From assembly GCA_013697245.1 (NCBI GenBank), contig JACCXH010000066.1, forward strand, positions 47,677-111,676: a stretch of DNA of 64,000 bases, written 5' to 3'. The position numbers were made by a program, and so were the translations under genes. Positions within the stretch are counted from its first letter, which is position 1, and each line of letters opens with the position of its first letter. Origin of the DNA: Bacteroidota bacterium. GTDB lineage: Bacteria; Bacteroidota; Bacteroidia; B-17B0; Aurantibacillaceae. Positions 29,441 to 39,344 of the stretch are shown here, in pieces. The notes beneath the pieces were generated by a model, which had not been told where the DNA came from, did no database searches, and worked only from the letters and a program-made list of their open reading frames with translations.

Positions 29441-30370
29441 ATGATAAACGGCAATATTTCAATAGCTAATATAATAAAATGTTCGGCGGTAAATATTGGC
29501 TTTTTTTTGGTGATTTTATGTACAAAAATGGTGGGGCAACCACCTCAATCCCTTACCAATTCATACATAGCTTCTTATGCCCCAGAAGCGGTAAATCAAA
29601 TGATCGAGTTCAATATCCCGGCAAGTGTTATCCTTGCACAGGCTATTTTTGAAAGCAGTTGTGGCAATAGTGTTTTGGCCCGGCGATCGAACAATCATTT
29701 TGGCATAAAATGCCATACGCAATGGGGCGGCGATACTATCCACAAGAGTGACGACAGCTTGAACGAATGTTTTAGAAAGTACAATAGCATTAAAGAATCT
29801 TACACAGATCACAGTTTGTTTTTAAGATCGAGAGACAGGTATAAAGAATTATTTAAATTACCGGTAAATGATTACAAAGGCTGGTGCCACGGTTTAAAAA
29901 ATTCGGGATACGCTACTTACGCCTATTACCCTGAGGTATTGATAAAGATCATTGAAGAAAATCAGCTATATGAATTTGATAGGATAGACAATTTACCAAC
30001 CGGTACGTTGATCTGTTCGCGAAAGAATGAGATCATTAATAAAAAATATGCTTATAAAGATCTTACTATTGCAGTTTTAAATGAAACCGATGTTTTATGG
30101 GTAGACGAAAAAAATATTTTGATCCAAAGCCTCGATTTTATTGTTGAACAGCCTGAAATAGAAACGGCATTGGTTATGCAAAGCGGCATCTTGTTCGACC
30201 TTAAAACAAATGAGGTAACTGAAAGTAAATTAACGCCAATAGGTTTTTCTTTAAAAGAACTTTGTTATAACGACCTACTTTGGAGCGACGAGCGCTATTT
30301 TTTGATCCAGAGCCTTGAAATGATCATTGACCATCCTGAAAAAGAAGAAGACAAAATTGCCGATAATTAA
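29441..30370 (+). CDS. Glucosaminidase (GH73) with C-terminal repeat region
   Basis: 309 residues. A membrane or signal segment at about 14-30 is followed by a GH73 domain (40-180) with catalytic Glu E71 in QAIFESSCGNS and NNHFGIKC. It should cut the GlcNAc-MurNAc bond in peptidoglycan. Instead of the LysM domains common in this family, the C-terminus (about 200-309) holds two copies of a 25-residue unit, DVLWVDEKNILIQSLDFIV and DLLWSDERYFLIQSLEMII. These may form a small protein-binding module. Confidence 0.85.
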   Translation: MINGNISIANIIKCSAVNIGFFLVILCTKMVGQPPQSLTNSYIASYAPEAVNQMIEFNIPASVILAQAIFESSCGNSVLARRSNNHFGIKCHTQWGGDTIHKSDDSLNECFRKYNSIKESYTDHSLFLRSRDRYKELFKLPVNDYKGWCHGLKNSGYATYAYYPEVLIKIIEENQLYEFDRIDNLPTGTLICSRKNEIINKKYAYKDLTIAVLNETDVLWVDEKNILIQSLDFIVEQPEIETALVMQSGILFDLKTNEVTESKLTPIGFSLKELCYNDLLWSDERYFLIQSLEMIIDHPEKEEDKIADN

Positions 30371-30393
30371 TTTGGTTTTTTATTTTTCTTTTG

Positions 30394-30424
30394 TTTGTAA
30401 AAACCCTTATAAACCTTAATTTTA
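30394..30424 (+). promoter_or_regulatory. Promoter of fumC
   Basis: TTTG at 30394-30397, 19 nt spacer, TAATTTTA at 30417-30424 (one mismatch to TAnnTTTG), 19 nt before the ATG. Confidence 0.55.
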
Positions 30425-30443
30425 TAGTTTCAAAATTATTTCA

Positions 30444-31865
30444 ATGGAATCTACCAAATCATTAACTATGGATTATAGAATAGAAAAAGACACTATGGGC
30501 GAGGTAAAAGTGCCTGCTCATGTATATTGGGGTGCTCAAACAGAACGTAGCCGAAACAATTTTAAGATCGGACCCGAAGCAAGTATGCCAAAAGAAATAA
30601 TTTATGCTTTTGGTTACCTTAAAAAAGCTGCCGCCCTTGCTAATACAGAATTAGGCGTGTTAAGTAAAGAGAAGTGCGAATTGATAAGCAAAGCCTGCGA
30701 TGAGATCATTGCCGGGAAATTAGATGATCAGTTTCCTTTGGTAATCTGGCAAACAGGTTCGGGTACACAAAGTAATATGAACGCAAATGAAGTAATTGCT
30801 TACCGTGCGCATGTTATGAATGGCGGGAAATTAGAGGATGAGCCTAAGATATTACACCCAAACGATGACGTTAACAAATCTCAATCAAGTAATGATACTT
30901 ACCCAACTGCCATGCACATTGCGGCTTACAAGCAGGTAGTAGAAATTACAATTCCGGGTTTAGAAAAATTAAAAGCTACTTTAGAAAAAAAGTCAAAAGA
31001 TTTTTCTTCGATCACAAAAACCGGCCGTACCCATTTTATGGATGCCACACCTTTAACGTTAGGACAAGAGTTTAGCGGTTATGTGCAACAAATTAATATG
31101 AGCATTCGTGCTTTAAAAAATGCATTGGATGCTGTTAAAGAATTAGCATTGGGTGGAACTGCTGTTGGTACGGGTCTTAATACACCAAAAGGATACGATG
31201 TGTTGGTAGCCAAAAAAATTGCAGAGTTAACTAAATTGCCTTTTGTAACTGCGCCAAATAAATTTGAAGCTTTAGCTGCACACGATGCCATGGTTGAAAT
31301 GAGCGGTGCCTTAAAACGCACAGCGGTTTCATTAATGAAAATAGCAAATGATATAAGAATGTTATCATCAGGCCCGCGTTGTGGTATTGGCGAATTAGTT
31401 ATTCCTGATAACGAACCCGGAAGTTCTATTATGCCAGGTAAAGTAAACCCAACACAACCGGAAGCAATGACCATGGTTTGTGCGCAGGTAATAGGAAACG
31501 ATGTTGCCGTTTCGATTGGTGGTATGAACGGCCATTTTGAATTAAATGTATTTAAACCATTAATAGCTGCTAACGTTTTGCAAAGTGCCAGATTAATTGG
31601 TGATGCCTGTGTTAGCTTTAACGATAAATGCGCCATTGGTATTGAACCCAATTTACCGGTTATTAAACAACATTTAGAAAATTCGTTAATGCTGGTAACA
31701 GCTTTAAATACACATATTGGCTACGAAAAAGCAGCAAAAATTGCTAAAACTGCTCACAAAGGAAACAAAACTTTACGCGAAGCGGCTATTGAGCTAGGCT
31801 ATGTTACCAACGAACAGTTTGACCTATGGGTGAAACCTGAAGACATGGTTGGTAGCTTAAAATAA
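30444..31865 (+). CDS. fumC: Fumarate hydratase class II
   Basis: 473 residues; the start could also be the second Met at residue 9, since the conserved part begins [20 protein letters not shown]. The signature [16 protein letters not shown] (near 325), the catalytic region [13 protein letters not shown] and [11 protein letters not shown] are all intact. It interconverts fumarate and malate in the TCA cycle without an iron-sulfur cluster. It is a single transcription unit with a strong terminator. Confidence 0.97.
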   Translation: MESTKSLTMDYRIEKDTMGEVKVPAHVYWGAQTERSRNNFKIGPEASMPKEIIYAFGYLKKAAALANTELGVLSKEKCELISKACDEIIAGKLDDQFPLVIWQTGSGTQSNMNANEVIAYRAHVMNGGKLEDEPKILHPNDDVNKSQSSNDTYPTAMHIAAYKQVVEITIPGLEKLKATLEKKSKDFSSITKTGRTHFMDATPLTLGQEFSGYVQQINMSIRALKNALDAVKELALGGTAVGTGLNTPKGYDVLVAKKIAELTKLPFVTAPNKFEALAAHDAMVEMSGALKRTAVSLMKIANDIRMLSSGPRCGIGELVIPDNEPGSSIMPGKVNPTQPEAMTMVCAQVIGNDVAVSIGGMNGHFELNVFKPLIAANVLQSARLIGDACVSFNDKCAIGIEPNLPVIKQHLENSLMLVTALNTHIGYEKAAKIAKTAHKGNKTLREAAIELGYVTNEQFDLWVKPEDMVGSLK

Positions 31866-31885
31866 TTTAATCTTTATTAATTTTT

Positions 31886-31917
31886 AAAAAGCCCTTTCAA
31901 AATTGAAAGGGCTTTTT
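31886..31917. terminator. Terminator of fumC
   Basis: A perfect 15-bp inverted repeat, AAAAAGCCCTTTCAA and its complement, with a 2-nt centre and flanking T-runs, 20 nt after the stop. Confidence 0.9.
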
Positions 31918-32426
31918 AGTTTTGTTTGTCCTCCTCCGCCCTCCATGCAACTCCTACAGAAGAGGAATTTATATTCCATAACTATTTTGATAAATATTAA
32001 TTTATAACTACTTAAATTTAATATATATAATTATATACGCTATTGGTAAGTGTAATTTTGAATTTTGAGAGTTCGGCTGCAAATTCCTGATTATATTCAA
32101 CTAATCGAAATCTAGGATGAATTTTTATACTATGTTTTTTTCGAACTCGTATTTTTTTGATTATTTTGTTAGGGATTGCAATTGAAATATTTTTTGCTGC
32201 CTCTTTGCAAAAAGATGGAAATGTAAAGTCCGGGCCGCTTTGGCCAAGCTGTAGTAACGGACAATACATTATGGATTAATAATAATCGATTGGTAGTGCT
32301 TTTAATGAAAATGTTGGATACCATCATCAACATCAAGTTTTGTTAAAGGATGGGAAAAATTTCTTTTTTTTTTACTGCTGGTTTTTAGAATATATTTTAT
32401 TTTCAATAAATGAAAACCGGAAGCAA
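31918..32426. other. Intergenic region of about 500 bp, no supported gene
   Basis: Very AT-rich. A minus-strand frame of 83 codons (32018-32269) and a plus-strand frame of about 50 codons ending at 32279 overlap here. Neither has a recognisable product, a promoter box or a good start, so neither is called. The region follows the fumC terminator and precedes the end of the histidine kinase gene. Confidence 0.5.
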
Positions 32427-34820
32427 TTAATCAATAGGAAGAATTATAATAAATTCAGTTCCCTTTCCCGGTTCACTTTCAGCCTTTATAAGCCCGTGAT
32501 GATTATCAACAATTTTTTTGCAGATGGATAAACCAATACCAGTTCCTGAATATTCCGTTTTAGCATGCAGGCGCTGGAAAATATTAAATATTCTGTCGAT
32601 CTGTTCAGCTTTTATACCAATGCCATTATCAGCAAACTGAATTTTATAATATAATTTGCTATGGTTAAGGGTAGGATATGTAATTACCTCCTCTTCACTT
32701 AAAAGATCGGATGTTATATTTATTTCTGGCAAGATTCCATCTTTACTATATTTTAAGGAGTTTGAAAGCAGGTTGCTGAATAACTGAGACATTTGCAAAG
32801 GAATTGCTTCTATAATAGGCAGTCCTGAATAATTAATTATAGCCTTCTTTTGTTCAATGGCTAATTCAAAGTCTGTAATTACTTCTTCCAAAATCTCGTT
32901 TAAATTTACCCGATCGTATATCTCATTTATTCCTGATAACTGGGAATATGCTAATACATCTCTTATCAACACCGTCATTCTCTCTGTGGAAGAATTTATT
33001 TTTTCTATGTAGTTTTTTGATTTTTCACTTATGTTACCAAGGCTTTTTTCTAGCATTTGGGTAAACGTGCTAATTTTTCTTACTGGTTCCTGTAAATCAT
33101 GTGATGCTATATAGGCAAATTGTTCCAGTTCAGCGTTCGAACTATGGAGTTTTACATTTGACTCTTCCAGCTCTTCGTTGGTTGCTGCTATTTCTTCATT
33201 TATAGCTTGAAGCTTTTCATTTGAAGCTGCTAGTTCTTCGGTACGCTCCTTTACCTGCCTCGTTAATTCTATTTCTATATTGCGTTCATTAGTAACATCC
33301 CTTGCTGTTCCTGTAATTTTATATATTTCGTTTTTATCATCGAGAACCGCTTTTCCTTGCGCATGTATTATTTTTATAGAACCATCTTTAAGATTCTTGA
33401 TTTTATACTCTACATTATAAATCCCATCGGTGCCGGGAGTGAGTGCATGCATCATTGATTCCTTGACAAGGTGTCGCTCTTCTTCTATAATTGAACTATA
33501 GGCTTTTTCGATATCAATTAGTTCATCGGAAGAAAAACCAAACCAATTTCTTAACCGAGCATCGTAGTCCAGGATTTTCGTTTTCAAATCAATGGTCCAT
33601 GTGCCAAGATTAGCCAATTCAACAGCTCCCCTCAAAAATGTTTCCGCCTCTTCTATTTTTTTGCGGGCGTTAACCTGTTCTGTAACATCATTAGCAACTG
33701 CTAAAACTCCTGATATAGAACCATCAGGTTCTCGATACGCTTCGTAAACAAGATCAATATATACATTTTCAATCTTGCCATTACGCGGCAGTGAAATAGG
33801 CACACTATAAGCGGAAAATTTTTCGCCTGAATTATATACTCCATCTAATAACTCTTCAAATCCCTGATCTTTTGCTTCCGGCAATCCATCAAAGATAGGC
33901 CTGTTCATTAATTCAGAAGCACTTTTCCCCCAAAGCTCAAACATCAAATCATTAGCTAACTCAACTACATATCTTTTACCTTTTAAGATACACATAGCCA
34001 CAGGAGCCTGTAAAATTACATTTCTCAAATTTTGCTCACTTTCTTTTATTGCTTTTTCAGCTAAAAGTTGTTGCGTGATATCTGTATTGCTACCAAACCA
34101 TTGATTTATTTGGCCTGATTCATCTTTAACGGGTAAAACCCGCGTTAAAAATTGTTTGAATTTGCCGTTTGCTCCTTTTATTGGAAACACCATTTCAAAC
34201 GCTTCGCCACTTTTTATTGAAGCGTGCCAACCTTCGAGTACATGAGGTAATTCTGCGGGATCATGAACCGACTGCCAACCCCAGCCTTCCATTTGTTCAG
34301 GTGTTGTACCCGTATAATCGTACCATTTTTTATTGTACCAATATATCCAACCATCCGCATTTGCCATCCATGCTAAATTGGGAATATTATCAGCCATCGC
34401 TCTGAAACGTTCTTGACTTTTACGGGCGGCTTGTTCACTAACCTTCTTATCGTTTACATCTGTGTTGGAACCGTTCCATGAAATTATTTCTCCCTCAGCA
34501 TTATATTTAGGAATGGCTCGTACAAGTATCCACCGGTAACCTGTATTTTTATGTTGAACCCTGAATTCGGTTTCATAATTCTGTCCTGTTTTCAATGAAT
34601 TTGACCATAATACAGCAGCATTTTCCAAATCTTCAGGGTGTACAAATTTTGCCCATCCATTGCCAAGGCTTTCATCAAGTGGATTACCGTAAATATCCTG
34701 CCATTGTTGGCTGATATATGTTAGACCCCCATCGGGTGCCGCGGTCCAGACTACAAGAGGAAGAGCATTTACTATACTCTTGAAATCAATATCCCCTTTT
34801 TTCTCCATTGAATCTTTCAC
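32427..34820 (-). CDS. Cytoplasmic multi-PAS sensor histidine kinase
   Basis: 797 residues without membrane segments. Four PAS domains are visible, at about 8-130, 135-255, 265-385 and 395-510, each opening with a form of LxxLxxWxxxxDGxxxY; the PAC motifs end in NGSNTDVNDK, FGSNTDITQQ, VANDVTEQ and GTARDVTNE. A Glu-rich coiled coil (about 515-560) leads to the HisKA box ASHDLQEPVRKIS (His near 570) and a HATPase domain with NSLKYSKDG, ADNGIGI and GTGIGLSICKKIVD. The C-terminus is complete. It should sense an intracellular signal such as redox, light or a small ligand; the cofactor is not evident. The receiver gene lies 6 nt upstream. Confidence 0.93.
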   Translation of the reverse strand: MKDSMEKKGDIDFKSIVNALPLVVWTAAPDGGLTYISQQWQDIYGNPLDESLGNGWAKFVHPEDLENAAVLWSNSLKTGQNYETEFRVQHKNTGYRWILVRAIPKYNAEGEIISWNGSNTDVNDKKVSEQAARKSQERFRAMADNIPNLAWMANADGWIYWYNKKWYDYTGTTPEQMEGWGWQSVHDPAELPHVLEGWHASIKSGEAFEMVFPIKGANGKFKQFLTRVLPVKDESGQINQWFGSNTDITQQLLAEKAIKESEQNLRNVILQAPVAMCILKGKRYVVELANDLMFELWGKSASELMNRPIFDGLPEAKDQGFEELLDGVYNSGEKFSAYSVPISLPRNGKIENVYIDLVYEAYREPDGSISGVLAVANDVTEQVNARKKIEEAETFLRGAVELANLGTWTIDLKTKILDYDARLRNWFGFSSDELIDIEKAYSSIIEEERHLVKESMMHALTPGTDGIYNVEYKIKNLKDGSIKIIHAQGKAVLDDKNEIYKITGTARDVTNERNIEIELTRQVKERTEELAASNEKLQAINEEIAATNEELEESNVKLHSSNAELEQFAYIASHDLQEPVRKISTFTQMLEKSLGNISEKSKNYIEKINSSTERMTVLIRDVLAYSQLSGINEIYDRVNLNEILEEVITDFELAIEQKKAIINYSGLPIIEAIPLQMSQLFSNLLSNSLKYSKDGILPEINITSDLLSEEEVITYPTLNHSKLYYKIQFADNGIGIKAEQIDRIFNIFQRLHAKTEYSGTGIGLSICKKIVDNHHGLIKAESEPGKGTEFIIILPID

Positions 34821-34826
34821 TTGTTA

Positions 34827-35207
34827 TTAGCTTAAGGTGTTCTTTAACACATCTATCAATTTATCGTATTTATTTGGTTTCGTTATGAAATCATGCGCCC
34901 CCAACTCTTTCATTAACCTAATAGTCTCGATGTGCGACGAAGTTGAAAAAATCAATATTGGAATATTTTTTAATTGACTGTTTTTTTTGATTTCTATCAA
35001 AAACTGTTGACCGCTCATTACCGGCATATTCAAATCAAGAAAGATCACTTCCGGAATAATAGTTTTCGATTCCAGTTTTTTTAAAGCTTCAGCAGCATTG
35101 CTAAGAGCGTAACAATTTACATTATCAGCAATTTCATTTACTGCGCTTAAAAAAATCTCCTGATCATCTTCATCATCGTCAATTAATAGTATGTTTTTAT
35201 ATAACAC
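34827..35207 (-). CDS. Single-domain response regulator (Rcp1-like)
   Basis: 126 residues, receiver only. IDDDEDDQEIF gives the acidic pair, FLDLNMPVMSG the phospho-acceptor Asp (near 57), and FITKPNKYDKL the Lys. The start is GTG at 35207, since LYKNILLIDDD is the expected beginning. With no output domain it probably relays phosphate or binds a partner. It precedes the multi-PAS kinase by 6 nt, so the two form one operon. This Rcp1-type pairing is common with PAS or phytochrome kinases. Confidence 0.9.
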   Translation of the reverse strand: MLYKNILLIDDDEDDQEIFLSAVNEIADNVNCYALSNAAEALKKLESKTIIPEVIFLDLNMPVMSGQQFLIEIKKNSQLKNIPILIFSTSSHIETIRLMKELGAHDFITKPNKYDKLIDVLKNTLS

Positions 35208-35599
35208 GGCTACTAATATACAAATAAAATAGAGTACAATAAATTCTACATATTACTACTTCAAGGTCTAAAAGATTTGGTCTTTATAACGATTTTAAAA
35301 CTTTTTTATTCAATAAAGTCAGGATGAGCTAGTCATGTCTGGTGGAATAGTTAAGATGTTAACGCATTATTAAATCTTCAATATTTTATGCAGGCGAATA
35401 ATAAATAAAAATTTAAATAAAATACTTATAGAAGGCTTTAAAGTGTTTAATGCGTTGCCTTTTGTATAGCTTTATTATAAAGTGTCTAAATACTTCGGAT
35501 CAGATTAAAAGGGGTTGTCGCCACATTGACGAAGTTAAAAAAGGGGTGAAAGCACAACCTTTTTGTATTCCATTAGATTTTTTCGATATGATCAAACAA
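35208..35599. other. Intergenic region of about 390 bp
   Basis: It separates the AsmA-like gene from the receiver gene, both on the minus strand. An imperfect hairpin with an unpaired A-rich loop lies at 35507-35564, between GGGGTTGT and ACAACCTTTTT, and could end the AsmA-like transcript. The rest must hold the receiver-kinase promoter; no perfect TAnnTTTG box was found near the GTG. Confidence 0.4.
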
Positions 35600-37960
35600 T
35601 TATTTATCCCTTAATTCTTTCCTGTATTTTTTGCGAAAAAACTTAAATTTACTTCTTGGTGATTTATTGTCAAGGTCGTTTATTTTTTCATATGCCCGCA
35701 TAAGATCTTCAGGTATGCCTCCTTTATAATCTATCGAATAAATTGAGAATCCATTAAAAGGGATTTTATTTATATTTCCCCGTAGTTTCACCCTGCTTTT
35801 AATTTCTTCTGTTTCAAAATAGGCCATAAAATTTTTCTGTCTTTCTTTTATCAACTGATTGTATTTTATATTTACGTTGTGCTGCCCTATTAGTTTTACA
35901 CATTTATCCTGAATAGTGACAGATCCCTTTCCAACTTTACTGTCAAGGTAATCAATAAACGTAGAATCCTTTACAGATATCTTATCAATTACAACCGTAT
36001 CTTCAGCTACAAGATCGCTTGTTTTAATATTATTTATATTCATATAATATTTTTTCTTTGCTTCAAAAAACAAAATGTATTCTTTTTCTTTTTCTGTATA
36101 CCAATCAGAATGAACACTAATTGAAATAGCAGGATTTTCTTTTAAATTTTCTGCGATCTTTTCAAGAAATTTCTTCTGGCTCTTTTCCAGTTCACTGCTT
36201 CTCATATCCCAACGAATGGTGAGTGATTTTTCTATATCATTCTCAATGTTTTTCACTTCGTAGCTATAAGGTGTTGTTGGCGGCTTAACAAATATATTTG
36301 TTAAAATATCAGTTATAACATCTTTAAAATGAAACTTAGGGTCTTTTAAATTTCCGCTAATAGGCACTTCATAATCTATTACATTTCCTCTTTCACGCAC
36401 AAAAAACATTATTAATCTAAGCGGAATCCATTTTGCGCCATTTCGTTTTTGTCTTTTATTAACTCTTGGATCTATAATTAATATATGGTTAGAGCTATTT
36501 ATAATACCATTTTTTACATGCCAGTTAACTATTACTTCTATTGTTCCTCTATCCAAGGGAAAAGAAGTAAAAGAAATAAGGTATGGATTAAACATGGCAA
36601 CAGGCACCTTTTGAATATGTAATTTTAAATTAAAATCCGAGCTATCCTGTGGATTGATATTTAGATTAAGTGCCACGTCTCCGTATGGTTTTAAATGCGT
36701 TCTTACTTTAAGATCAACCCATTTTTTATTGGTTCTGTCAATCGAATCGGCGGTTATTGTAAGCGGCGAAACAGCTACTGCAAATTTTTCCGTTAAAGTA
36801 TAATCATTGTATCTAAGATCTGCATTATATATTCCTAAGCGTTGGATTTTATAATTACTTCTAAAGAAATTTTTGGCTAAAAGTTTTACATAATCCGCTA
36901 TCTGGAATAAAATATTGGATTCGTGATGAACAGCATTGGCGTCTTTTGTTTTTTGCCCGCCTTTACCAAACATATTTTGTAAATTATATAAATGATCGTA
37001 CCGCTCGTATTTAAAATACGGCCTATCAAGTGAAACCGAATCAAACATGTACTTTTTATTAGCAGGACTTAATTGTTTTATAGCTAGGGTGAATTTCTTA
37101 AAGGAGGCAAAGTCTTCGGTTTTGCTTTTACCAAAGTGAAAATCGTTTATTGCGAGTAAGCCGGTGGCATTAAGCTGTTGTGAATTTTTAAAATTACCAC
37201 TGGCTTTTAAATTTGCGTCTAAATTAGCGCGAAGCTTACCAAAATTAGCAATATCTTTTAAATATTGTTCAAATACCGAAAGATCAAATTTATTAATAAT
37301 GGTTTCTAATCTAAAATCAGATGAATTAGTGTTAAGCGTTATGTTTCCTTTAAGATCGCCGGTTCCAATACCCGATGCCAATGCAAATTTTACGGCAATG
37401 GTATCTACATTCCATTTTTTGCCACTAGTTTCTATATTTACATTTTTAATAAAATAATTTACCGGCACAGTTTGTTCGTGGTAAACAAATATGCCGTTAT
37501 TGATCTTTACATCCAAAAGATTAAGATGTAAAGGTTCCTTTTTTTCTTTTGGAAGAGAATCTTTTGAAGCAAATTTTTCAATAATGTCATTAAAATTAAA
37601 CTCTTTTTTGTTCTGAATAATATTAATAATCGGTTGATCTATAGTAAAATTACTTACCTCGTATGTTTTTGAAAGCAATTTATGCATCTCAAAATTAATA
37701 GAGATGCTTTGCGAATAGAAAAATAATTTATCACTTTTATATTCGTATACTTTTAAATCATTTAAGTGAATGTATCCCGTGAAAGGATTTATATAAAGCC
37801 AATCCATTTTTATTTCTCGTCCCGTATACTTGACGTCGTATTTCTCAATCAAATACTTTGCTATAGGCGAAATAAAAGCAATTATAACTGCAATAAGAAT
37901 AACAATTACTGAGGCAATTCTAAAAATAATTCGTTTAAATCTTGTGTTTAAAATTTTCAT
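35600..37960 (-). CDS. AsmA-like envelope protein, DUF748 family
   Basis: 786 residues from the ATG at 37960; a TTG at 38017 would add 19 residues. A single N-terminal membrane helix (about 12-34) anchors a long periplasmic chain with DUF748 blocks: IKMDWLYINPFTGYIHLNDLKVYE near the start, repeated beta segments, and the region of about 575-650 with ISISVHSDWYTEKEKE, like the OmpA-like end of DUF748 proteins. AsmA-like proteins are elongated beta-groove proteins implicated in moving phospholipids between membranes; that role here is inference. The C-terminus is strongly basic. Confidence 0.78.
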   Translation of the reverse strand: MKILNTRFKRIIFRIASVIVILIAVIIAFISPIAKYLIEKYDVKYTGREIKMDWLYINPFTGYIHLNDLKVYEYKSDKLFFYSQSISINFEMHKLLSKTYEVSNFTIDQPIINIIQNKKEFNFNDIIEKFASKDSLPKEKKEPLHLNLLDVKINNGIFVYHEQTVPVNYFIKNVNIETSGKKWNVDTIAVKFALASGIGTGDLKGNITLNTNSSDFRLETIINKFDLSVFEQYLKDIANFGKLRANLDANLKASGNFKNSQQLNATGLLAINDFHFGKSKTEDFASFKKFTLAIKQLSPANKKYMFDSVSLDRPYFKYERYDHLYNLQNMFGKGGQKTKDANAVHHESNILFQIADYVKLLAKNFFRSNYKIQRLGIYNADLRYNDYTLTEKFAVAVSPLTITADSIDRTNKKWVDLKVRTHLKPYGDVALNLNINPQDSSDFNLKLHIQKVPVAMFNPYLISFTSFPLDRGTIEVIVNWHVKNGIINSSNHILIIDPRVNKRQKRNGAKWIPLRLIMFFVRERGNVIDYEVPISGNLKDPKFHFKDVITDILTNIFVKPPTTPYSYEVKNIENDIEKSLTIRWDMRSSELEKSQKKFLEKIAENLKENPAISISVHSDWYTEKEKEYILFFEAKKKYYMNINNIKTSDLVAEDTVVIDKISVKDSTFIDYLDSKVGKGSVTIQDKCVKLIGQHNVNIKYNQLIKERQKNFMAYFETEEIKSRVKLRGNINKIPFNGFSIYSIDYKGGIPEDLMRAYEKINDLDNKSPRSKFKFFRKKYRKELRDK

Positions 37961-38376
37961 ATTTTTCTTATTACTTGCCTGAAGAAATTCTATTTGCTTA
38001 CTCAAAGTGAATGCCAATTACATTAGAAAATAAACTGCCTATCACAACGTATAAATAATTACGTATGGGTAATTTATTCTACAATTAGTTTATGTGCAAT
38101 CAATTCGTGGATTTTTTTCTACAAATTATAATTTAACACGGTATACAATCCCTAAGTTTATCACTTCTACATAAAACACTTACCTATTCAATGCTGCGTA
38201 AGCACCTAAACAATTCAAATTACTAAATAAAGTGACACCGCCTTTAGAAGAGGACAATATTATGTTGTTAATACGGAAGAGAATTTTATAACCAATCTTA
38301 TCTCGATTTAACATGATATAACAGCAAAAAAAAGCAGTTCATGTGTACCTTTATATAACGAGTTAAAATAGAAACA
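37961..38376. other. Divergent intergenic region of about 415 bp
   Basis: It separates the AsmA-like gene (minus) from the small-ORF/trxA operon (plus). A possible -7 box TACCTTTA lies at 38346-38353, 23 nt before the ATG at 38377. No ORF, hairpin or repeat of note is seen in the rest. Confidence 0.35.
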
Positions 38377-38595
38377 ATGAGCTCAGCATTTGTAAAAGAA
38401 GGTGATGATATGTGGTTGCATGATATAGTACCTACATTTGACGCTTTGGTAAATTATTTAACACGCGAAAATGGCGGATTAAGAATTACAGAAAAAGAAA
38501 ATTATTTTAGTGAAGAACTGCAAAAACAGATCCACAAAATGAGTGAAGGATTTTCGTATGCTATTCAGGATAATAAATGGGTTTTAATTGATTAA
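38377..38595 (+). CDS. Small conserved hypothetical protein upstream of trxA
   Basis: 72 residues, acidic, no signal peptide or membrane segment. It contains FVKEGDDMWLHDIVPTFDALVNYL followed by REN and ends NKWVLID. The stop is 5 nt before the trxA start, so it is the first gene of a trxA operon. I recognise no named family. The short spacing and ordinary codon use support it as a real gene. Confidence 0.65.
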   Translation: MSSAFVKEGDDMWLHDIVPTFDALVNYLTRENGGLRITEKENYFSEELQKQIHKMSEGFSYAIQDNKWVLID

Positions 38596-38600
38596 ACAAA

Positions 38601-38897
38601 ATGACAAAATTTTCTGAAATAATAAATTCTGACAAACCGGTTTTAGTTGACTTTTTTGCTGAATGGTGCGGGCCTTGCAAAATGATGCCTGCAATATTGA
38701 GCGATGTAAAACGCAATGTTGGCGATAAGGCCACCATTATTAAAATTGATGTAGATAAAAACCCCGAAGCCGCAGCGGCATATAAAGTGCAGGGTGTACC
38801 AACACTGATCTTATTTAAAAAAGGTGAAATTCTCTGGAAACAATCCGGAGTGTTACAAGCCAACGAGTTAACTCAATTAATAAATCAATACCTTTAA
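38601..38897 (+). CDS. trxA: Thioredoxin
   Basis: 98 residues with the classic active site WCGPCKM (near 27-33), cis-proline in GVPTLILFKKGE and no signal peptide. It is slightly shorter than the usual 105-110 because the first strand is trimmed. It is a cytoplasmic disulfide reductase. Such thioredoxins also regenerate arsenate reductase of the type found at 59015, though the genes are 20 kb apart. Confidence 0.93.
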   Translation: MTKFSEIINSDKPVLVDFFAEWCGPCKMMPAILSDVKRNVGDKATIIKIDVDKNPEAAAAYKVQGVPTLILFKKGEILWKQSGVLQANELTQLINQYL

Positions 38898-38919
38898 GAA
38901 AATTTTCCCCACAAGAAAA

Positions 38920-39318
38920 ATGATCTCCTTTTTAAAAGGCAAAAAAATTTACAGTATTCTTTTGTGCAAATGCCCAAGATGTCATGAGGGAAATTTGTTT
39001 TTGGTTAAAAACCCATATAAATTAAGAACGCTTGATAAAATGCCAAAACGCTGTCCTGTTTGCGATTTGGACTTTGTGCGCGAAACAGGCTTTTATTACG
39101 GAGCTATGATGATGAGCCATGCATTAACAACTATTATAGCCGTTATAATACATTTTATTGTTTTTTATTTTTGGGGTTGGGAAATTTTACCGCACCTGGT
39201 ATTTCTTATTACCATCATTTTAGCTTTGTTCCCAATTAACTTCAGAATTGCAAGAGCCTTGTGGATCAATCTTTTTGTGATTTATGACCCGAAAACCGGT
39301 AAAGATCTAAGTCTCTAA
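38920..39318 (+). CDS. DUF983 family membrane protein
   Basis: 132 residues. Two zinc-ribbon type pairs, CPRC (near 14) and CPVC (near 43), flank KMPKRCPVCDL, followed by ETGFYYGAMMMSHAL and two membrane helices (about 70-90 and 95-112). The arrangement is that of DUF983, a family found near cytochrome oxidase genes in some bacteria; the function is unknown. It lies 22 nt after trxA. Confidence 0.88.
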   Translation: MISFLKGKKIYSILLCKCPRCHEGNLFLVKNPYKLRTLDKMPKRCPVCDLDFVRETGFYYGAMMMSHALTTIIAVIIHFIVFYFWGWEILPHLVFLITIILALFPINFRIARALWINLFVIYDPKTGKDLSL

Positions 39319-39344
39319 TTACGAACCAAAAACGGATACCTGAA

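Noticed and set aside
31079..31651. 190-codon minus-strand frame within fumC
   Set aside because: Antisense shadow; product has no domain and fumC is certain.
32018..32269. 83-codon minus-strand frame after fumC
   Set aside because: No recognisable domain, no promoter box, and AT-rich DNA easily holds such a frame; a plus-strand frame overlaps it. Left as non-coding until conservation is shown.
32130..32279. Plus-strand frame of about 50 codons ending at 32279
   Set aside because: No start codon in a sensible place and no known family; it reads like a remnant or chance.
32427..34820. Phytochrome-like photoreceptor
   Set aside because: No GAF/PHY domain or chromophore Cys; the four sensor units look like plain PAS domains.
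37961..38017. Longer start of the AsmA-like protein
   Set aside because: It begins with TTG and adds polar residues before the membrane helix; the ATG at 37960 is simpler.
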